Source: Gautieria morchelliformis (taxonomy: Eukaryota > Basidiomycota > Agaricomycetes > Gomphales > Gomphaceae). From it: a stretch of DNA of 64,000 nucleotides. Every line of letters starts with the position of its first letter. The first letter of the stretch is position 1. Location: positions 50,314-114,313 of the forward strand of contig WHVA01000378.1 in assembly GCA_015179125.1 (NCBI GenBank), read 5' to 3'. The position numbers and the translations under genes are program-made. Shown in pieces: positions 1 to 12,367 of the stretch. The notes under the pieces were generated by a model, which did no database searches, was not told the origin of the DNA, and was given only the letters and a program-made list of their open reading frames with translations.

Positions 1-2859
1 CGAGGTCCAAACTCGAAGAGCTGCGATATCTATGAAAGACATCGTGCTTTGCCAGCCAAATTTTCTTCAATTTTCCGTAGAGTTTCCAGTTGGTCATTCT
101 TTCAAAGGTATGATATTACTGCCAGGGGACGAACACTGGATGTTCTCCCGAGTTACCGTAGTATCTGACTGATACAAACTTATGAGAAGCAATTTTTTTT
201 TTGCCTTTATATCAAATTTTACGCCTTTTGGGGGGCCAATAAGTATATATCTTACATAGGGTATATACATGCTTTTCCTGATGCATGGAACAACCTTCAA
301 AGCTCACAACGTCGCCTCTTCGCCACCAAAATATCATACCGGAGATTCACCCGTAGAGGACGTGTATGAGACAAATGCACCTTCCGAAAGGTCATTGTCT
401 GGTTCTTTATAGCCCTGTTGAAATCAAGTTACTTCTGATGTTGTGGAATTTTAACATTATGCTCACGTTGAGCTTCACACCGTGGCCAGTGGGTTCACCG
501 GTGTCTATGACCGTCTCCACCGTAGTAGTGACCAAAGTTGGTGGGTTGTGCGCCCGTGACTGTATCCCTGACCGTCCAGCCCTGGAAAGGTTCACGTCCA
601 TCGGCTTCAAAGATATCGACGGTCCGCCACTGGCACCACCATGATGACTCGTCGTCTTGGAAATTTGTGCTCGATTGTTAAACAGAGTCATCAGGCTGTT
701 CGTATAGAGCTTTGCAAGAGTGAGCGCACTGAAGCCACGGTTAGACTTAACTCGCTACCACTATTACTCAGGTTCGTGAGAATGAACGCACGGGATCAAG
801 TGTACGCTGTTGTGTTGAAACACGAGGAACAGAATGAGATCTATCGTAGCGACACTGGCGGTCATCAACCCGGTTTCCACTGTGAGACGGACGAGTCTGG
901 ACAGGACGCGATCCGTGTTCGCATACCCAGTATGAGACCTGGAGAGCTGCCAGCGAATAAGTATAATGTATCATGGGTCAGAGAACACTGCGAATGGCTC
1001 ACAAAATACACCATACAGCCAGCAATAATAATGTCGCATACAGCGCTTCCACCAAGCCACACCTAACGCCTTATCTCAGCAATGAAGAGTACCGGGCACG
1101 GCTAGAGATGGACAAACGCAAGTCGGCTTGAACGCCTTCGCTTGAACTTCGCTTACATTTCCGAGGTTGTTGACCTGCGAAAGTTTTGGTCAAGAACTAT
1201 GTTCACATTAGAAAGAGATAATCACTGTGACGCCAGCCACTATCGCTGCTACACCTTGGCCGACCGCGAGCTGTGCCACCGCAAAGCTCAGACAAACTCA
1301 GATCAGCACGCAAGGACAAGGGGCTATACCGTCGAAATTAACCCTGCAAGTAATTTTGACTTGCTGAGAATATAGACACGCCAAGCGAAGAATAGCTGTA
1401 CACAGGCAGAAACTGGCTGCACCTTCAGTGCTCAGTGCAACTATGACGGTAATGTGAAACTCACTAAACCCACTCATAACTGGTGTCTCAAACCAGATCA
1501 ACTGAGGGTTATTCAGCGCTTCCAGGTTGCCCCACCCTGCACCCAAGGTTTCGAATGCGTCTCGCGTCGCGATCGCTACTTGCAGACACTCGAGTAAATA
1601 TAGTCCGTAAACTGGATTTGAAACACGTGAATTAAATATAATATTTTAAGGTTAACAGATATACCTATGGTTTTGAGCTTTCTTGGATCGTTGGGAAAAG
1701 CCATCGTATAAATGTCTGTGGTGAACGTGTTGGCACGCGGCATGTAGTCACAAAATTCTAGGGATGATGGTACTCACATACTTGTGTTGATAAGACCCCA
1801 AACAAGCCATAGTTGAACAGGTGGCCAATGAGCTATATAACGGAAAGAAGCAATAAATGATCAGGAGTTATATAGGAGGCCTTCACTAGCCTGAGGTCCC
1901 GCACTGAGGAATTATCAGTAAGCCGGCTGCGGGACGTAGCAGACTACCTACAAAGGGACTCACATGACACCCATATTTGGGGGAGTAGGAATACACTGGC
2001 TGGCCATTGTTTCCACCGTTAGCCGTCTAAGTGGTGTGTGCTACGAGGTAGAACTTGGTAACACGGGTGCGTTGTTGGACGTATTAGCATGTAGGGTCTG
2101 CATCCTGGGAAAGGCCCGAGAACTTACCAAGGAGACTCAATGACAACGACTTATAAAAGAATGGGTCCATTGCCGGCGCAGCATAATAGTTCAAATATGA
2201 GAGTGGCCGGAGAGCCCCTCATACCGGTAACCGCCGTTATGTTGATTTCAGATCCAGTCTCGACAACCCTGGATGTTCTGGCCAGATATACACAGCTTAC
2301 CCGATAGGTGTTATTGCTGCACCGTAGAATTGGGTGCTACATGGGACGTCCATTGGTAATGTAAGCGCTCGGTCAAAAGTTTGCACAACGCCAGTCAGAG
2401 TCCGTCTCCGTGTAAGCAGGTCCACCGTCCGCTTCCCGCCTCGCGCCGCCTGCGCTGCCCAAGTAGGTAGACGACTAGAATGTACGAAGTACATACACAC
2501 ACAAACTCCCGAAACGGAGTCGGGGACTGGCGCTGAAGCGCCACTACAGGATTTGTAGCGCCAAACGCTTCTCGGCTGGCCCCGGCACAAAGGCAGGTGG
2601 AAGCGTGCGTGTCCAGCCAGCCTCGACTACGGTGAGAGCTGCGGGGGTTGTGGGGTAGGCGAGGTTAGCTCACCGGGTGAGCGGAGCAGAGATGCCTCCG
2701 GTGGGCGGGATCTCTGCTCGGTGACTGCTCTCGCTCTGGTTGCATTGGAAATGCTCTGGTTTCTATTAGGTATTCGCTGGTATTGTGTATGTAGCTCATT
2801 ATTAGTTAACATGCTATTTGTCTCTGCGGATCTGGCGTGGGTATTTGTCTGGTCAGGGG
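1..2859. other. No recognisable gene
   Basis: I see no family motif or convincing spliced gene here. The longest open frame (641-1066, plus, 141 codons) has a normal amino-acid mix but no recognisable domain, and open frames overlap it on the other strand, so I do not call it a gene. The stretch may hold eroded repeats or untranslated host sequence. Confidence 0.5.
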
Positions 2860-3420
2860 GTTGAAATGGTGTCAGTGTATCTACTTGGTGTGGGCTGGGT
2901 GGGACAGAAACAAAAATATTCTGAGGAACGAATGGAAGTGAGTGATTACGAGGCTTGAGTGAGATATGAGAAGTCGATGATGTTGGAGGGGGTATTGGAA
3001 GTGCATAATTTGATATTGTGATCCATGGGTGAGTTCATGGCCCATCCAGGAGCAATGTTGAATTGTTTGGCTATAGTGTCAATGAATGATGGTTGTGATA
3101 TGTGTATGCTCCAGATTTCTCAATTCCTGATGATCTGGATGCTGAGTAGATGTGTTGGATCCCCAAAGTCTTGTATGTCAAAATTCCCCATGATGTCTGA
3201 TCCCATTCTTTCCATCACAGATGTCAAACTCAATGCGAGGAGTCCATCATCAACATACCATCCTGCTATCTCCACACTGTCTCCCTCCCCAAATCTGAAG
3301 AAAACTGTTTTACCCACCTCCCCCACTCTGAAGCCAATTTTCTCCATCTCCCTCTTCAGAGTCCCATGCCACACCCTCCCTGATGGCTTTAACCCATATA
3401 TTCTTTCAAACGCTTACATG
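2860..3420 (-). pseudogene. Ty1/Copia reverse transcriptase fragment
   Basis: This minus-strand remnant belongs to a Copia-type retrotransposon polyprotein. Reading downward from about 3418, the conserved IYGLKPSGR segment that precedes the RT active site is followed by WHGTLKREM and then WYVDDGLLAL, which contains the YVDD catalytic box of Copia RT, and then FGDPTHLLSIQI, typical of the segment after the box. A stop after IIRN near 3120 interrupts the frame, but Copia-like sequence (SFIDTIAKQFNIAPG, then a SPMDHNIKL-like segment) continues to about 2860. Gag, protease, integrase and LTRs are absent nearby, so this is an old truncated copy. It is too diverged to be part of either Copia element in the right half of the window. 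Confidence 0.8.
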
Positions 3421-6242
3421 CAAAGCCGGCAAACTTCAGACTAAATATTTCAGTTTCCTGTTGGTTGAAGGATTCCTAGGGCAGATCATGCGACTTGAAC
3501 GCTCATATCCCTTCTCCTTCCAGTCGCGCACGGTACAATCCGGGCGCCGGCGGCCGTGTCTTCCGTCACTATTGTCTCACTGGCGGTTGCCAGTGAAGGT
3601 ACTTACTGAGTGTTGAGATTAGCTCGAGACTCGATGTAAGACAACGCCAACTTGGGTAGCGTTGGCTGAGTGGTGTTAGCTCTAAAGTAAACGCGTAAGG
3701 TACAGTACTTATACTGTAGTATTGCGACCATTTGCTCACGGCCTTTTAGCGTGACGCGCCAGTTTCGTAGGCGCAATGGCTCAATCTCAATGGGTAGCTT
3801 GATGGCGTGCCGCGTGTGGACTGTGGAGTGGGCAGTTGTGCGTGACGAGGCCAAACTGGTTCGGCTCAAAGGTTACCGTGACGCGTGACGTGAGCACATG
3901 GTCGTAATACCACAGTTACGTACCGATGACTAAGCGACAAATTTGGCATTTGAATTTTGGAACCTCCGCGCATGGTGACCCTCAGTGGACACAAGAGAGT
4001 CCTCCGTGGGATCGTCATAGACTATCAGCATGATTGAGTCCGAGAGCTTCACATGTATCTGAGGTAAGTAATGCTGCAACCGTCCAACACCGTAGTACAC
4101 CAGCGACATCAGCTTACGCGGCCAGGATGACAGCGTTCATTAGTCTCGTTCACAGGAGCCCGCCTTGTTTAATGAAGAATTCAAGGAATAGATCCGAAAA
4201 AAAATTTCAAGCTGGTTCGATACCGGTCAGACCCAAATTTGAAATTTTACTGTAATGCAATTTTCAATTTTCAAAGACGAGTCTGAGACCCCGCGGTGCT
4301 TGCATGCAGGATCTCCGAGCGTACGTGTTGTTTCGACTACAAACACCAGCCATTGTCGTTGCTCTGTTTGGCGTCATGATTCAGATGAATAATCCGGATC
4401 AGAATGCAAACAGGCACCTGGGTCTCGAAGCCGCCGTGACCGCAGACCGGACATCTATGTCGACGATGAGTCGCGCCGCGTACCGGGAGAAACACCGGGC
4501 CACTGGGCGGGAGACCGTCCGAATGCACAACAGCGTACGTACTACTAGCTGCCCTGACTATTTCCATGGACACCAACACACAGGATTCTAATCATTTTCA
4601 CGCCTGCGTTTTCGCAGTATTTTCAGAGGTTTTTTCGTCTGCATTTTTTGTCACCGCTTTTCAAAAAAGTAAGCGGAAAAAAAATTGGTGGAAAACGCCA
4701 AGCGTGAAACGGGTTGATCCCCGGCAGTAAGAAAAGTTATATTGATTATATAATACGCCTAAGGGAACTTTCTAGTGCCTGAAAAATGCGATCTAGAACG
4801 CTGCGAAAGGTCTCTGTACGGCGCTTCTGCAACTCACGTTTTTCTGGTGCATTTTCCGAAAACGCCTCAAAAACGCCGTGGAAATATAGACGAAAATGCC
4901 ACGAAAATGCAAGCGTGAAACGCCCTATTTGAATTATTATAAGCACTCCTTCGAAAATTATCGACTAGGGTCACTAGTAGGGCTAGTGACTACATAGCCG
5001 GATCTGCTTTCAAGCAAGTGGGGACGAGCCAGGGTCGCTCAAGCACTTCTGTCACCGATTTGGCCGTATGCGGGGGAATGGTTTCGATCTGTACAGGGTA
5101 GAGTTGCGCAGGGTAGTAACAGGGTCAGCAAGCAGGCTTGGTGTCAAGCGCTCAAGCCGGGCCCGAGGAAGAGCTCGGAGCCTTGCAGTACCGCAGAGTG
5201 TGGTTGCTGATGGTTGGGTATGCGGAGTGTCAACCTATCACTGCACCAAAGGAGACTTGGAATCCTGGTCATTATGGCGTTGGCAGGAGGGACGTATGCC
5301 CCAATCAGGTCAAGTTTCTTTGTCCTTGATCATGATGGACTCCGGCATGATGCTGATTTTGGTACAAAGGTAGTACGGTTGACTTCACATTTCATTTTCG
5401 ATGCCTCATGAAGGGTTTCGGTTGGTAATCGAGGCCGTTTCCGGAAAGTCACGTATGGAAATGGAGAGAGCAGATGACTTCGAAATGTCCCAGGTCGGCG
5501 GACGTGGTTGGAGTGACGGATGCTATGGAAAATAATAATAGGAGTGACTCTGCGCAGCATAGTATGGTGAGTTTGGACGGGTGATCGATGCCTGCCATGG
5601 CGTATCGGATCGGTAGCGCATAATTTTTGCTGACATTCGTGCAAGACAGGGGATCATTTGCCGCGATGGCACGAACGTTCAAACATTTTTGGGTCTCGGC
5701 CATCTTTCCCCGTCTCTATACGATACGATATCTGAAACAGGATATATATGTCTATATAACTCTACATACGAAATCTAGAAATGCGCTGTAGCTACAGTAT
5801 TAGGCAAGGCAAACAAAGCCAAAACGAGATGCGCTGGCTACATTGTCGTAGTCCAAACGAATAAAACCAAGACACCATCTATGAGTAATAAAAAACGGAA
5901 ACCAGAGGAGCGATTAAAGCCAAGAGGGAGAGAGTGTAGAGCGAAGTAAGATTAGATATGCGGCATTATAGAGGCATTATGATATGAATATCGACGAAAG
6001 GCATAGCTATGATGGATATATCACGAAAGAGACGAACGAGAGCAAGAAGTAAACTGAGCTGGTGGATACAAGGCGGGCTGACATTATGACCGGAGCCGGG
6101 AGATAGATATAGCCATGGAATCGAGTGGAATGAGAGAATAAGTTATGAAATGACAAAGACAAAGAAAGGGCGTGGGGCGGGGGCTGTGTTGGGGTGCTGA
6201 GTGATGCCTGGTGGGTGGCACGTGGGGGCTCTTGAGTGTTAT
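3421..6242. other. Non-coding stretch downstream of zinc-finger gene A
   Basis: No gene is supported here. The part from about 5700 to 6242 is the 3' side of the minus-strand zinc-finger gene and probably includes its 3' UTR. A foldback repeat at 4590-4930 is listed separately. The block with ctgtagctacag near 5790 recurs inverted near 12475. Confidence 0.45.
4590..4930. repeat. Foldback/MITE-like repeat
   Basis: The left end carries ttttcacgcctgcgttttcg. Its approximate reverse complement recurs as gaaaacgccaagcgtgaaac near 4700 and again as cgaaaatgcaagcgtgaaac near 4910, so the segment can fold back on itself in two ways. It is AT-rich and non-coding. I could not define a target-site duplication, so the borders are approximate. 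Confidence 0.45.
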
Positions 6243-7336
6243 TCATCGCCTAGATGACGTGTAATAACCCCTTGCCCCCGATCCTGATCCAGACGCATAA
6301 TACTCGTCCTCCTCTTCCCCGTCCTCCCACTCCGTACTCGCACCATGCGCTTCGTGCGTCTTGCGGAAGTGGCGGCGCATGTTGGAAGCGACGGTGAAGG
6401 TTTTGAGACAACCAGGGTGGGGGCACGTGAATGCTGAACATGCACAGGGACAAGTCAATAAATGAATATGAAAACAGCAGTGCAGGGGGTCACGTACGTT
6501 TCTCATCAGAGTGCACTACTTCATGGGTCTGGAATAGTGTAGTTATTAGTAAAAAACATGATACAACGGGAGAGGCCGCACCTTCAAACTCGACGGCCGG
6601 CCAAACCGCTTTCCGCACCGAGCACAAGCGTACCTTTTGGAGCTTTCGTCGCGCTCGCGCTCGCCATCGCGGTCATCCTCACGATCGTCGTCTGCGGGCT
6701 GCGCGGTATGCCGCCTCCCGGCATCAGCACGCGTGGTGCGGAGTATTCCCTGCGAACGGGAGGACGAGGAGGCATGTACGAGGCCCGAAGAGGATGGGCG
6801 GAATACGTCGAATGAGTAGCCCGGGGCGGGGGCGTGGGAAGATGAGTGGTGGGCGTGATGGGCGGGGGTGGTGCCTGTGCATGGGATGCACGGGGGGGCG
6901 TGTATGTCGACGTATGGGCGGACGGGGGGTGGGCGCGCGAGGTGTAGGTTGGAGTAGGCGGGCCTGCTGCTGCGTACCCGTGGGGGCGGGGGTGGTGCCC
7001 GTGTATGGGGGGGAGCGTGGGGCCTGTCGCTTGGCTCTGTGGGGGCGAGGGGAGAGGAATGGGGAGCATGGTGAATACAACGAAATAATACGATAGGAGC
7101 GGAGAGTACGTACTCTTGAGCGCGAACTGGGTGCGTCGGGTAATGCGCGGGTTACTGCATCGAAGGAATACGCATTTGGCCTGTGAGGGGGGGAGTCAAG
7201 TTGCTCTGGGGAAAGGAAGAGATTAACTAAGAAAGGTATGCATTGACAAGGAATGCGACATACCTCCAAGGACGTCCCTGATGGGGGGAAGGGCGTCGCG
7301 CGATGAGGAGCTCGAGTAGTATTGGCGGGAGGACAT
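6243..7336 (-). CDS. C2H2 zinc-finger protein, paralog A (predicted transcription factor)
   Basis: Predicted nuclear DNA-binding protein with two adjacent C2H2 fingers near its C terminus. The first exon starts at 7336 (MSSRQYYSSSSSRDALPP) and ends at 7264 inside a PPIRDVLG motif also found in paralog B. A second exon follows a ccccag acceptor. A long Pro/Ser/Tyr-rich middle (about 6.6-7.1 kb) leads to an Asp/Arg-rich stretch and finger 1 (YACARCGKRFGRPSSLK). Introns at 6529-6581 and 6434-6497 bring in THEVVHSDEKP and finger 2 (FTCPHPGCLKTFTVASNMRR, then HFRKTH). The tail is short and acidic/Gly-Ser-rich, with the stop at 6243. Introns are about 50-70 bp. The frame in the middle region is uncertain because two frames stay open there, and I could not fix the exon borders between about 6.6 and 7.1 kb. 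The paired fingers with an intron after SSLK recur in paralog B, so the two share ancestry. The DNA target is unknown. Confidence 0.85.
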
Positions 7337-9715
7337 GAGGCGCGGGAATTAACAGGGTGTAGGTGGAGGATTTTAATACCAGGAGTGACGCAATGTGTGT
7401 ATGCACAGAGACGACTGATCGGATAGCACGTGGCTAGGTAGGCGAGAGGCGAATCTGATGCTGGACAGAGGGAGAGCCACGTGAGCATTATTATAGCGGG
7501 GATAGACGCCCGAGCTACGCCGGGATCGTCAAGGATAGTATGCATCATGGCTTGGGCACGGGCGCACGGGGGTATGCGTCAGGGCAGGGAGGCAAGGCGA
7601 GGAGGCGGTCACTATGCGTCGTTGGTGTCAGCAAGGCGAGGCGTCCGGCGCAGAGTCGACGGCGGCCAGCTCGGGAGCTGTGATTTCTGAACGTCCTTAC
7701 TACGTCGTACGTGTACCGTATGCGCGTAGAGATGCCGCCCTGCGGGTCAAGATGACGTCGCGCGATGCATCGGAGGTAATCCTATTGTGGATAATTGAGC
7801 GAATGCAGTGTATTTTTTACGGGTGGGCTGTAAGGGCGGGTAGTTGATATCTCGGGGATCAGGGAACGGTGCGGCACATTCAGCGCGCGGTGTGCACTAG
7901 GAAATTTGGAGTACCGGTGGTGTCAGTGTACGGGCACCACGACGGGGATGGCTAAAGCAGAGTTGGCTTGGGGACGTGATGATTCGACTCGGATGCCCTG
8001 GAGAGACTCAGGAAGGGAGTGGCTGTGGTCTGAGTCTACGGAGGTCATGGTTACCGACGGATCACAAGCTACGGGGAGGAGCCTACTGAAGGCTGGTACT
8101 GCAAAGACAGCAATCTGCGGTTAGAATCGTAAGTGGTGCCAGTATGTCAGTAAGGTATGTCGCCTCTCGAAACATGCCGTAGCGTACCCTGTGGTTTTTT
8201 TTAGCGGTGGGTCAACGTGTGCCCACAAGGTCTGTGCCTACACAAACAAACCACAGCATGATTCAAATATTTACCTGAAGCGGCGCAAGAACCAGCGATC
8301 ATGCCATTCCTGGCGTCGAGACGGCTCCGCAGTTCTACCGCAGACGCCGAGACAGTGATCCGACCACCTGACCACCACTGCCCGTCGCAAGGCCGCCTGA
8401 TGTATGACTAATGTCGGAGGCTAACTCATCAAAAGCTACAGCTATACTATACAGTATGTTGGTGTCCGATGCCCAGCTTTGAGCTCTAAGCCAACCGACC
8501 TCCGTTCTCAGTTCACCGGTACAGGAGGAGCAGATGGACGTGCGTGATATATTTCGATGACACGCCATCGATGCCACCCATTTGCCCACTCGCACCACAT
8601 AAGCACTACCTCGCTCATTCCTCGGAGACGCCATTGATTCTGGATCCTTGCGTACCCTTTTTCCTGTCGCAAGAGGGAGATAGGAACGTTCTTCAAGACA
8701 TGGACGCTCGTGAAGCGTGGAAGTGATATCTCACTGCGATGCAGGAAGGACGCCCGGTTCGACCAGGGTGTAGATATTTGTGGGAGAAATGGCGATGGAC
8801 GACGAGGGCAAAGTGCTTTATTGCAGTGTTACAATGGAGACAACTCAATTTCTTTCCTTGACGAGCGTCACGAGACACACAGTCAGTAACAGGCCGGACG
8901 CTGCTCTCAAGACATCTTCCCAATCACATCCAACGTCGAGCGCGCTGATGCCATCCAATTCCCATATCTATTGAGATGTTGATTCGGGAAATCCTTGATG
9001 ACATCTGTGATACGGAATGACTCAACGAGCGTGGCGGCGTAGACACCGTCCTTGATGCAGGCAATTGGTAACGGACGGATGTGAAAGGTACCTGTCTGGG
9101 TTTGATAATGAGATAGGACTGGCGGGATTGGAATACTTACTTACCGAACGGCTCCGGAATAGCTCGGATGGGAAGAACTTAAGAAGACAGATGGGAAATC
9201 CTCCTGATCGGATGCGTTCTATGCCTCGATTGGGCCCAAATTCTACCATCTTGCTTTCAAAGCTGATCCTCTACTAGCTCAGTTGAATAACCGCCACGTT
9301 GATCTGCATCAACCGCCGACATCATTTCCATCACGCTACGTGAATCAGCTGACTCATCCAGATCATAATGCAGAAGAACACCAGGAGGCCGCCAGCTGCA
9401 TAGTAGGCGCGGTCGATGCCGGAGCTGACACGTTGGCTTGGGTAGCAATGGAGGCTGTGGCGAGTTGTCTCCCGCTCAGACTTCCCTAGGAGGCACGGAT
9501 ATCATGCGCTCAGCATGCACTGCGGTTTATTGCCCGTTGTACTTTGATCAAGACACAGCATCTCAGTTTTGCCGCTCCGAATTGACCTTCGACTTACTCG
9601 GGTCCGCCTAATGCGGTGATATTGAACACCGGATCCCGCAAGGTGCGTCAGGCATAGCTCCTTGCGCCACTGATCATGCATTTACAGTAACTGAATGACG
9701 CGGAATATTATATAC
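7337..9715. other. Intergenic region upstream of zinc-finger gene A
   Basis: No recognisable gene. This is the upstream side of the minus-strand zinc-finger gene and faces the inverted repeat. Several short frames are open on both strands, but none shows a domain or splice-supported continuation. Confidence 0.45.
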
Positions 9716-10735
9716 TGGCAAGGGTCGAGAAGCAAGCTTCTATACTGTAAGTAGAAATACTGCGGGATCTGCTGGGGCTCGGAGCTCGGAGTGCGGCGTT
9801 GGCGGGTCTTCGGGAGTGCGAGGTGGGCTGCTGATTGTGCGCATCGATATCATCTTCCCAAAGGGAGACTCGAGTAGCGGTTTCACCTGATTTTTACCCC
9901 CTGCGTGGCGGTGGCGACGGGACGCTGAGGCTAGCCGGCATCAGGTCGTTCACCTCCAATATATGTACGGTGGAATTTACGATTTGCAATTTCGGTGCAT
10001 CATGGTTATTCAGAGATGCAACGAATACTGGCACATTTTCGGTGCGTTTTCAAATTGGAGACTAGGCGAGTTCAAATTGACGTTTTAATTGTCGGCGAGG
10101 GCGGGCTGCGGTTAGAGTGATGTCGGATACTAGGGTAACTTGGAGTGAATATGGGTAGGATGCACGGCTCATATCGTGCCCTTTAATGCTGTTATATTCT
10201 CTCCTGTTGCGCTTATTGTATTTACCGAGTGGTTCCGAGGACGCATTGGCACAGCTTCAAGTTCATGTGCCTCCCGACTCCTGGCCAATATGGACGTCAC
10301 TCCGATGATGCAACGCTGGTACCGGCGCCTCATGTCATGGTGCTGACTTGTTCGAATGGCAGGTGTTGCGTCGGGAGTTTGAAGTTTGACCCTGCTCAGT
10401 GCTCAAGGTGCGGCCACGTGAGTGTAGTGTTGTGGCTGGTACGGCCGTGCGAGCGCATCTTCAATTCCCTCGCTGTAAGTGCATGATAATCCAATCTCAC
10501 GCATCTGTACACTAATTCGTATACAGCTGTCTAAGTATTATATATTTCCAGCGCACCTATTTATTTTGATCTTTTACTAATTCACTATCAGCCACAACAT
10601 CTCGGAACCATCGTTAAATATGTGCCAACTGCCCAGATTCGCCATCAGACTCGGATAGCAGGTCGCCTGGCAGCCCAATTCCTGAACTGGAAGCCATGGA
10701 ATTTCATTCTTGAAGTTCTGCCGAGGGAGGCTAGT
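9716..10735 (+). repeat. Left arm of a large inverted repeat
   Basis: This about 1-kb arm recurs in reverse orientation at 11440-12367. The core block 9891-10027 matches the reverse complement of 12060-12196 over 137 positions with one C/T difference. Further strong matches occur around 9720-9800 (outer end), 10205-10320 and 10620-10700. Insertions and deletions between the arms are not multiples of three, so the similarity is not explained by a shared protein. The arms lie between two divergently transcribed zinc-finger paralogs. Confidence 0.85.
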
Positions 10736-10887
10736 CATTCGTTCGAGCAAGTCTCTCTCATTTCAATTGTTTATTACTGTCTGATTAATGTCTATGTGAA
10801 TCAATCAGTTTCATCTACTACTCGACATCCATGACAACATTAACCAGCTGAAGCGATCTTCCATATTTGAGACCCAAGGTTTTATCA

Positions 10888-11293
10888 CACTGGAGGCATA
10901 TAAAAATCTTCTGGTCTGAAAAACTATTCAAAAAACTGTAAAGATATTCCAAATTTTTTTAGTGTTTTTAATGTAAAAAAACTTTAACAAATTTTTGTGT
11001 TTGTGTTAGAATTTGTTGAGTGAGAAAATTGTAAAAAAGTTTAAAGTTTTTTGCAGTGTTTTTTTATGTGTTTTTATAAGTTTCTTTGTGAAAACACAAA
11101 GAAACCCATAAAAGAACCTGAAAAAAACTTTGAAATTTTTTACAATTTCCTTGCTCAACAGATTCTAAAAACACAAAATTTTATTATAGTTTTTTTTACA
11201 TAAAAAACACTAAAAAACACTAAAAAAATTTGGAAAATATTTACAGTTTCTGAACAGTTTTTCAGACAAGAAAACTTTTATATGCCTGCAGTG
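10888..11293. mobile_element. CACTG-ended MITE (CACTA-like, non-autonomous)
   Basis: A 406-bp AT-rich foldback element. The ends are cactggaggcatataaaa and ttttatatgcctgcagtg. The inverted similarity runs inward almost to the centre near 11090, so the whole element can fold into one hairpin. It is flanked by the trinucleotide tca at 10885-10887 and 11294-11296. CACT(A/G) termini with 3-bp target duplications are typical of the CACTA (EnSpm) superfamily. No coding capacity is present. Confidence 0.8.
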
Positions 11294-11439
11294 TCATAGA
11301 CTCCCTGGGGGAGCCACATTTGGATTAACTGGTGTTTGCACAACACAATTCAGGGATAACCCATGGATACTAGTAGTTCGTGGTTGGGGCGACCCCTTGA
11401 ACCATGAAAAAAGTACATGGAAATATAGGTGGAACTTCA

Positions 11440-12367
11440 TTCATGAAGTTCCATGGCTGCAGGAATTGGGTTGCCAGGCGAACTGGCTGTTATCTGATGA
11501 CGAATCTGGGCAGTTGGCACGTATTTGACGATACATGCGCTGGAAACGTAGAACTAGTAGACAGCGGTCTGTGTGTGAATGAGTGTACAGATGCGTGGCA
11601 GCGTGAGATTGAATTAACTTATGCACTTGCAAGCACAAAACTTCAAACTCCTGAGGCAACACCTCCTAAGTTGCCATTCTAACAAGTCAGCACCGTGACA
11701 CGATGCACCTGCACCAGCGTTGCATCATCGGAGTGAGCTTTGTATTGAGTCTAGATACTATCAATCCACGCTCCGAGGCTCTCACAATTTGGGCGTCCAT
11801 ATAATCCGAGGCCAGGCGTCGGGAGGAGAATGATCTTGAAGCTGTGCCAATGTGTCCTCGGAACCACTCGGTAAATACAATAAGCCCAACGCGAGAGAAT
11901 ACAACAGGGCACGGTATGACCCGTCCATGCTACCCGTATATATTCACTCCAAGTTACCCTAGTGTCCATCACTCTCACCGTAGCCCGCCCTCGCCGCCCA
12001 TTAAAACGTGAATTTGAATTCGCCTAGTCTCCAATTTGAAAATGTGCCAGCACGCAATATATTCGTTGCATCTCTGAATAACCATGGTGCACCGAAATTG
12101 CAAATCGTAAATTCCACCGTACATATATTGGAGGTGAACGACCTGATGCCGGCTAGCCTCAGCGTCCCGTCGCCACCGCCACGCAGGGGGTAAAAATCCC
12201 GTGAAAGTGCTACTCCCCGAGTCCCCCCTTGGCAAGATGCTAGCTGTCGATCAGCAACCTGGCACCTCGCACTCCCGAGACCGCCAACGCCGCACTCGAG
12301 CTCCGAGCCCCAGCAGATCCCGCAGTATTTCTACTTACAGTATAGAAGCTTGCTTCTCGAATCTTGC
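11440..12367 (-). repeat. Right arm of the large inverted repeat
   Basis: Reverse-complement partner of 9716-10735. It carries the near-identical 137-bp core at 12060-12196 and diverged flanks with indels. About 700 bp, including the CACTG MITE, separate the arms. A transcript across both arms could form a long, partly mismatched double-stranded RNA. I see no direct sign of transcription. Confidence 0.85.

Noticed and set aside
641..1066. 141-codon open frame near the left end
   Set aside because: No recognisable motif, overlapping open frames on the other strand, and no splice continuation.
9835..10486. Apparent coding frames repeated in both inverted-repeat arms
   Set aside because: Indels between the arms are not multiples of three and the frames diverge, so the conservation is at the DNA level.
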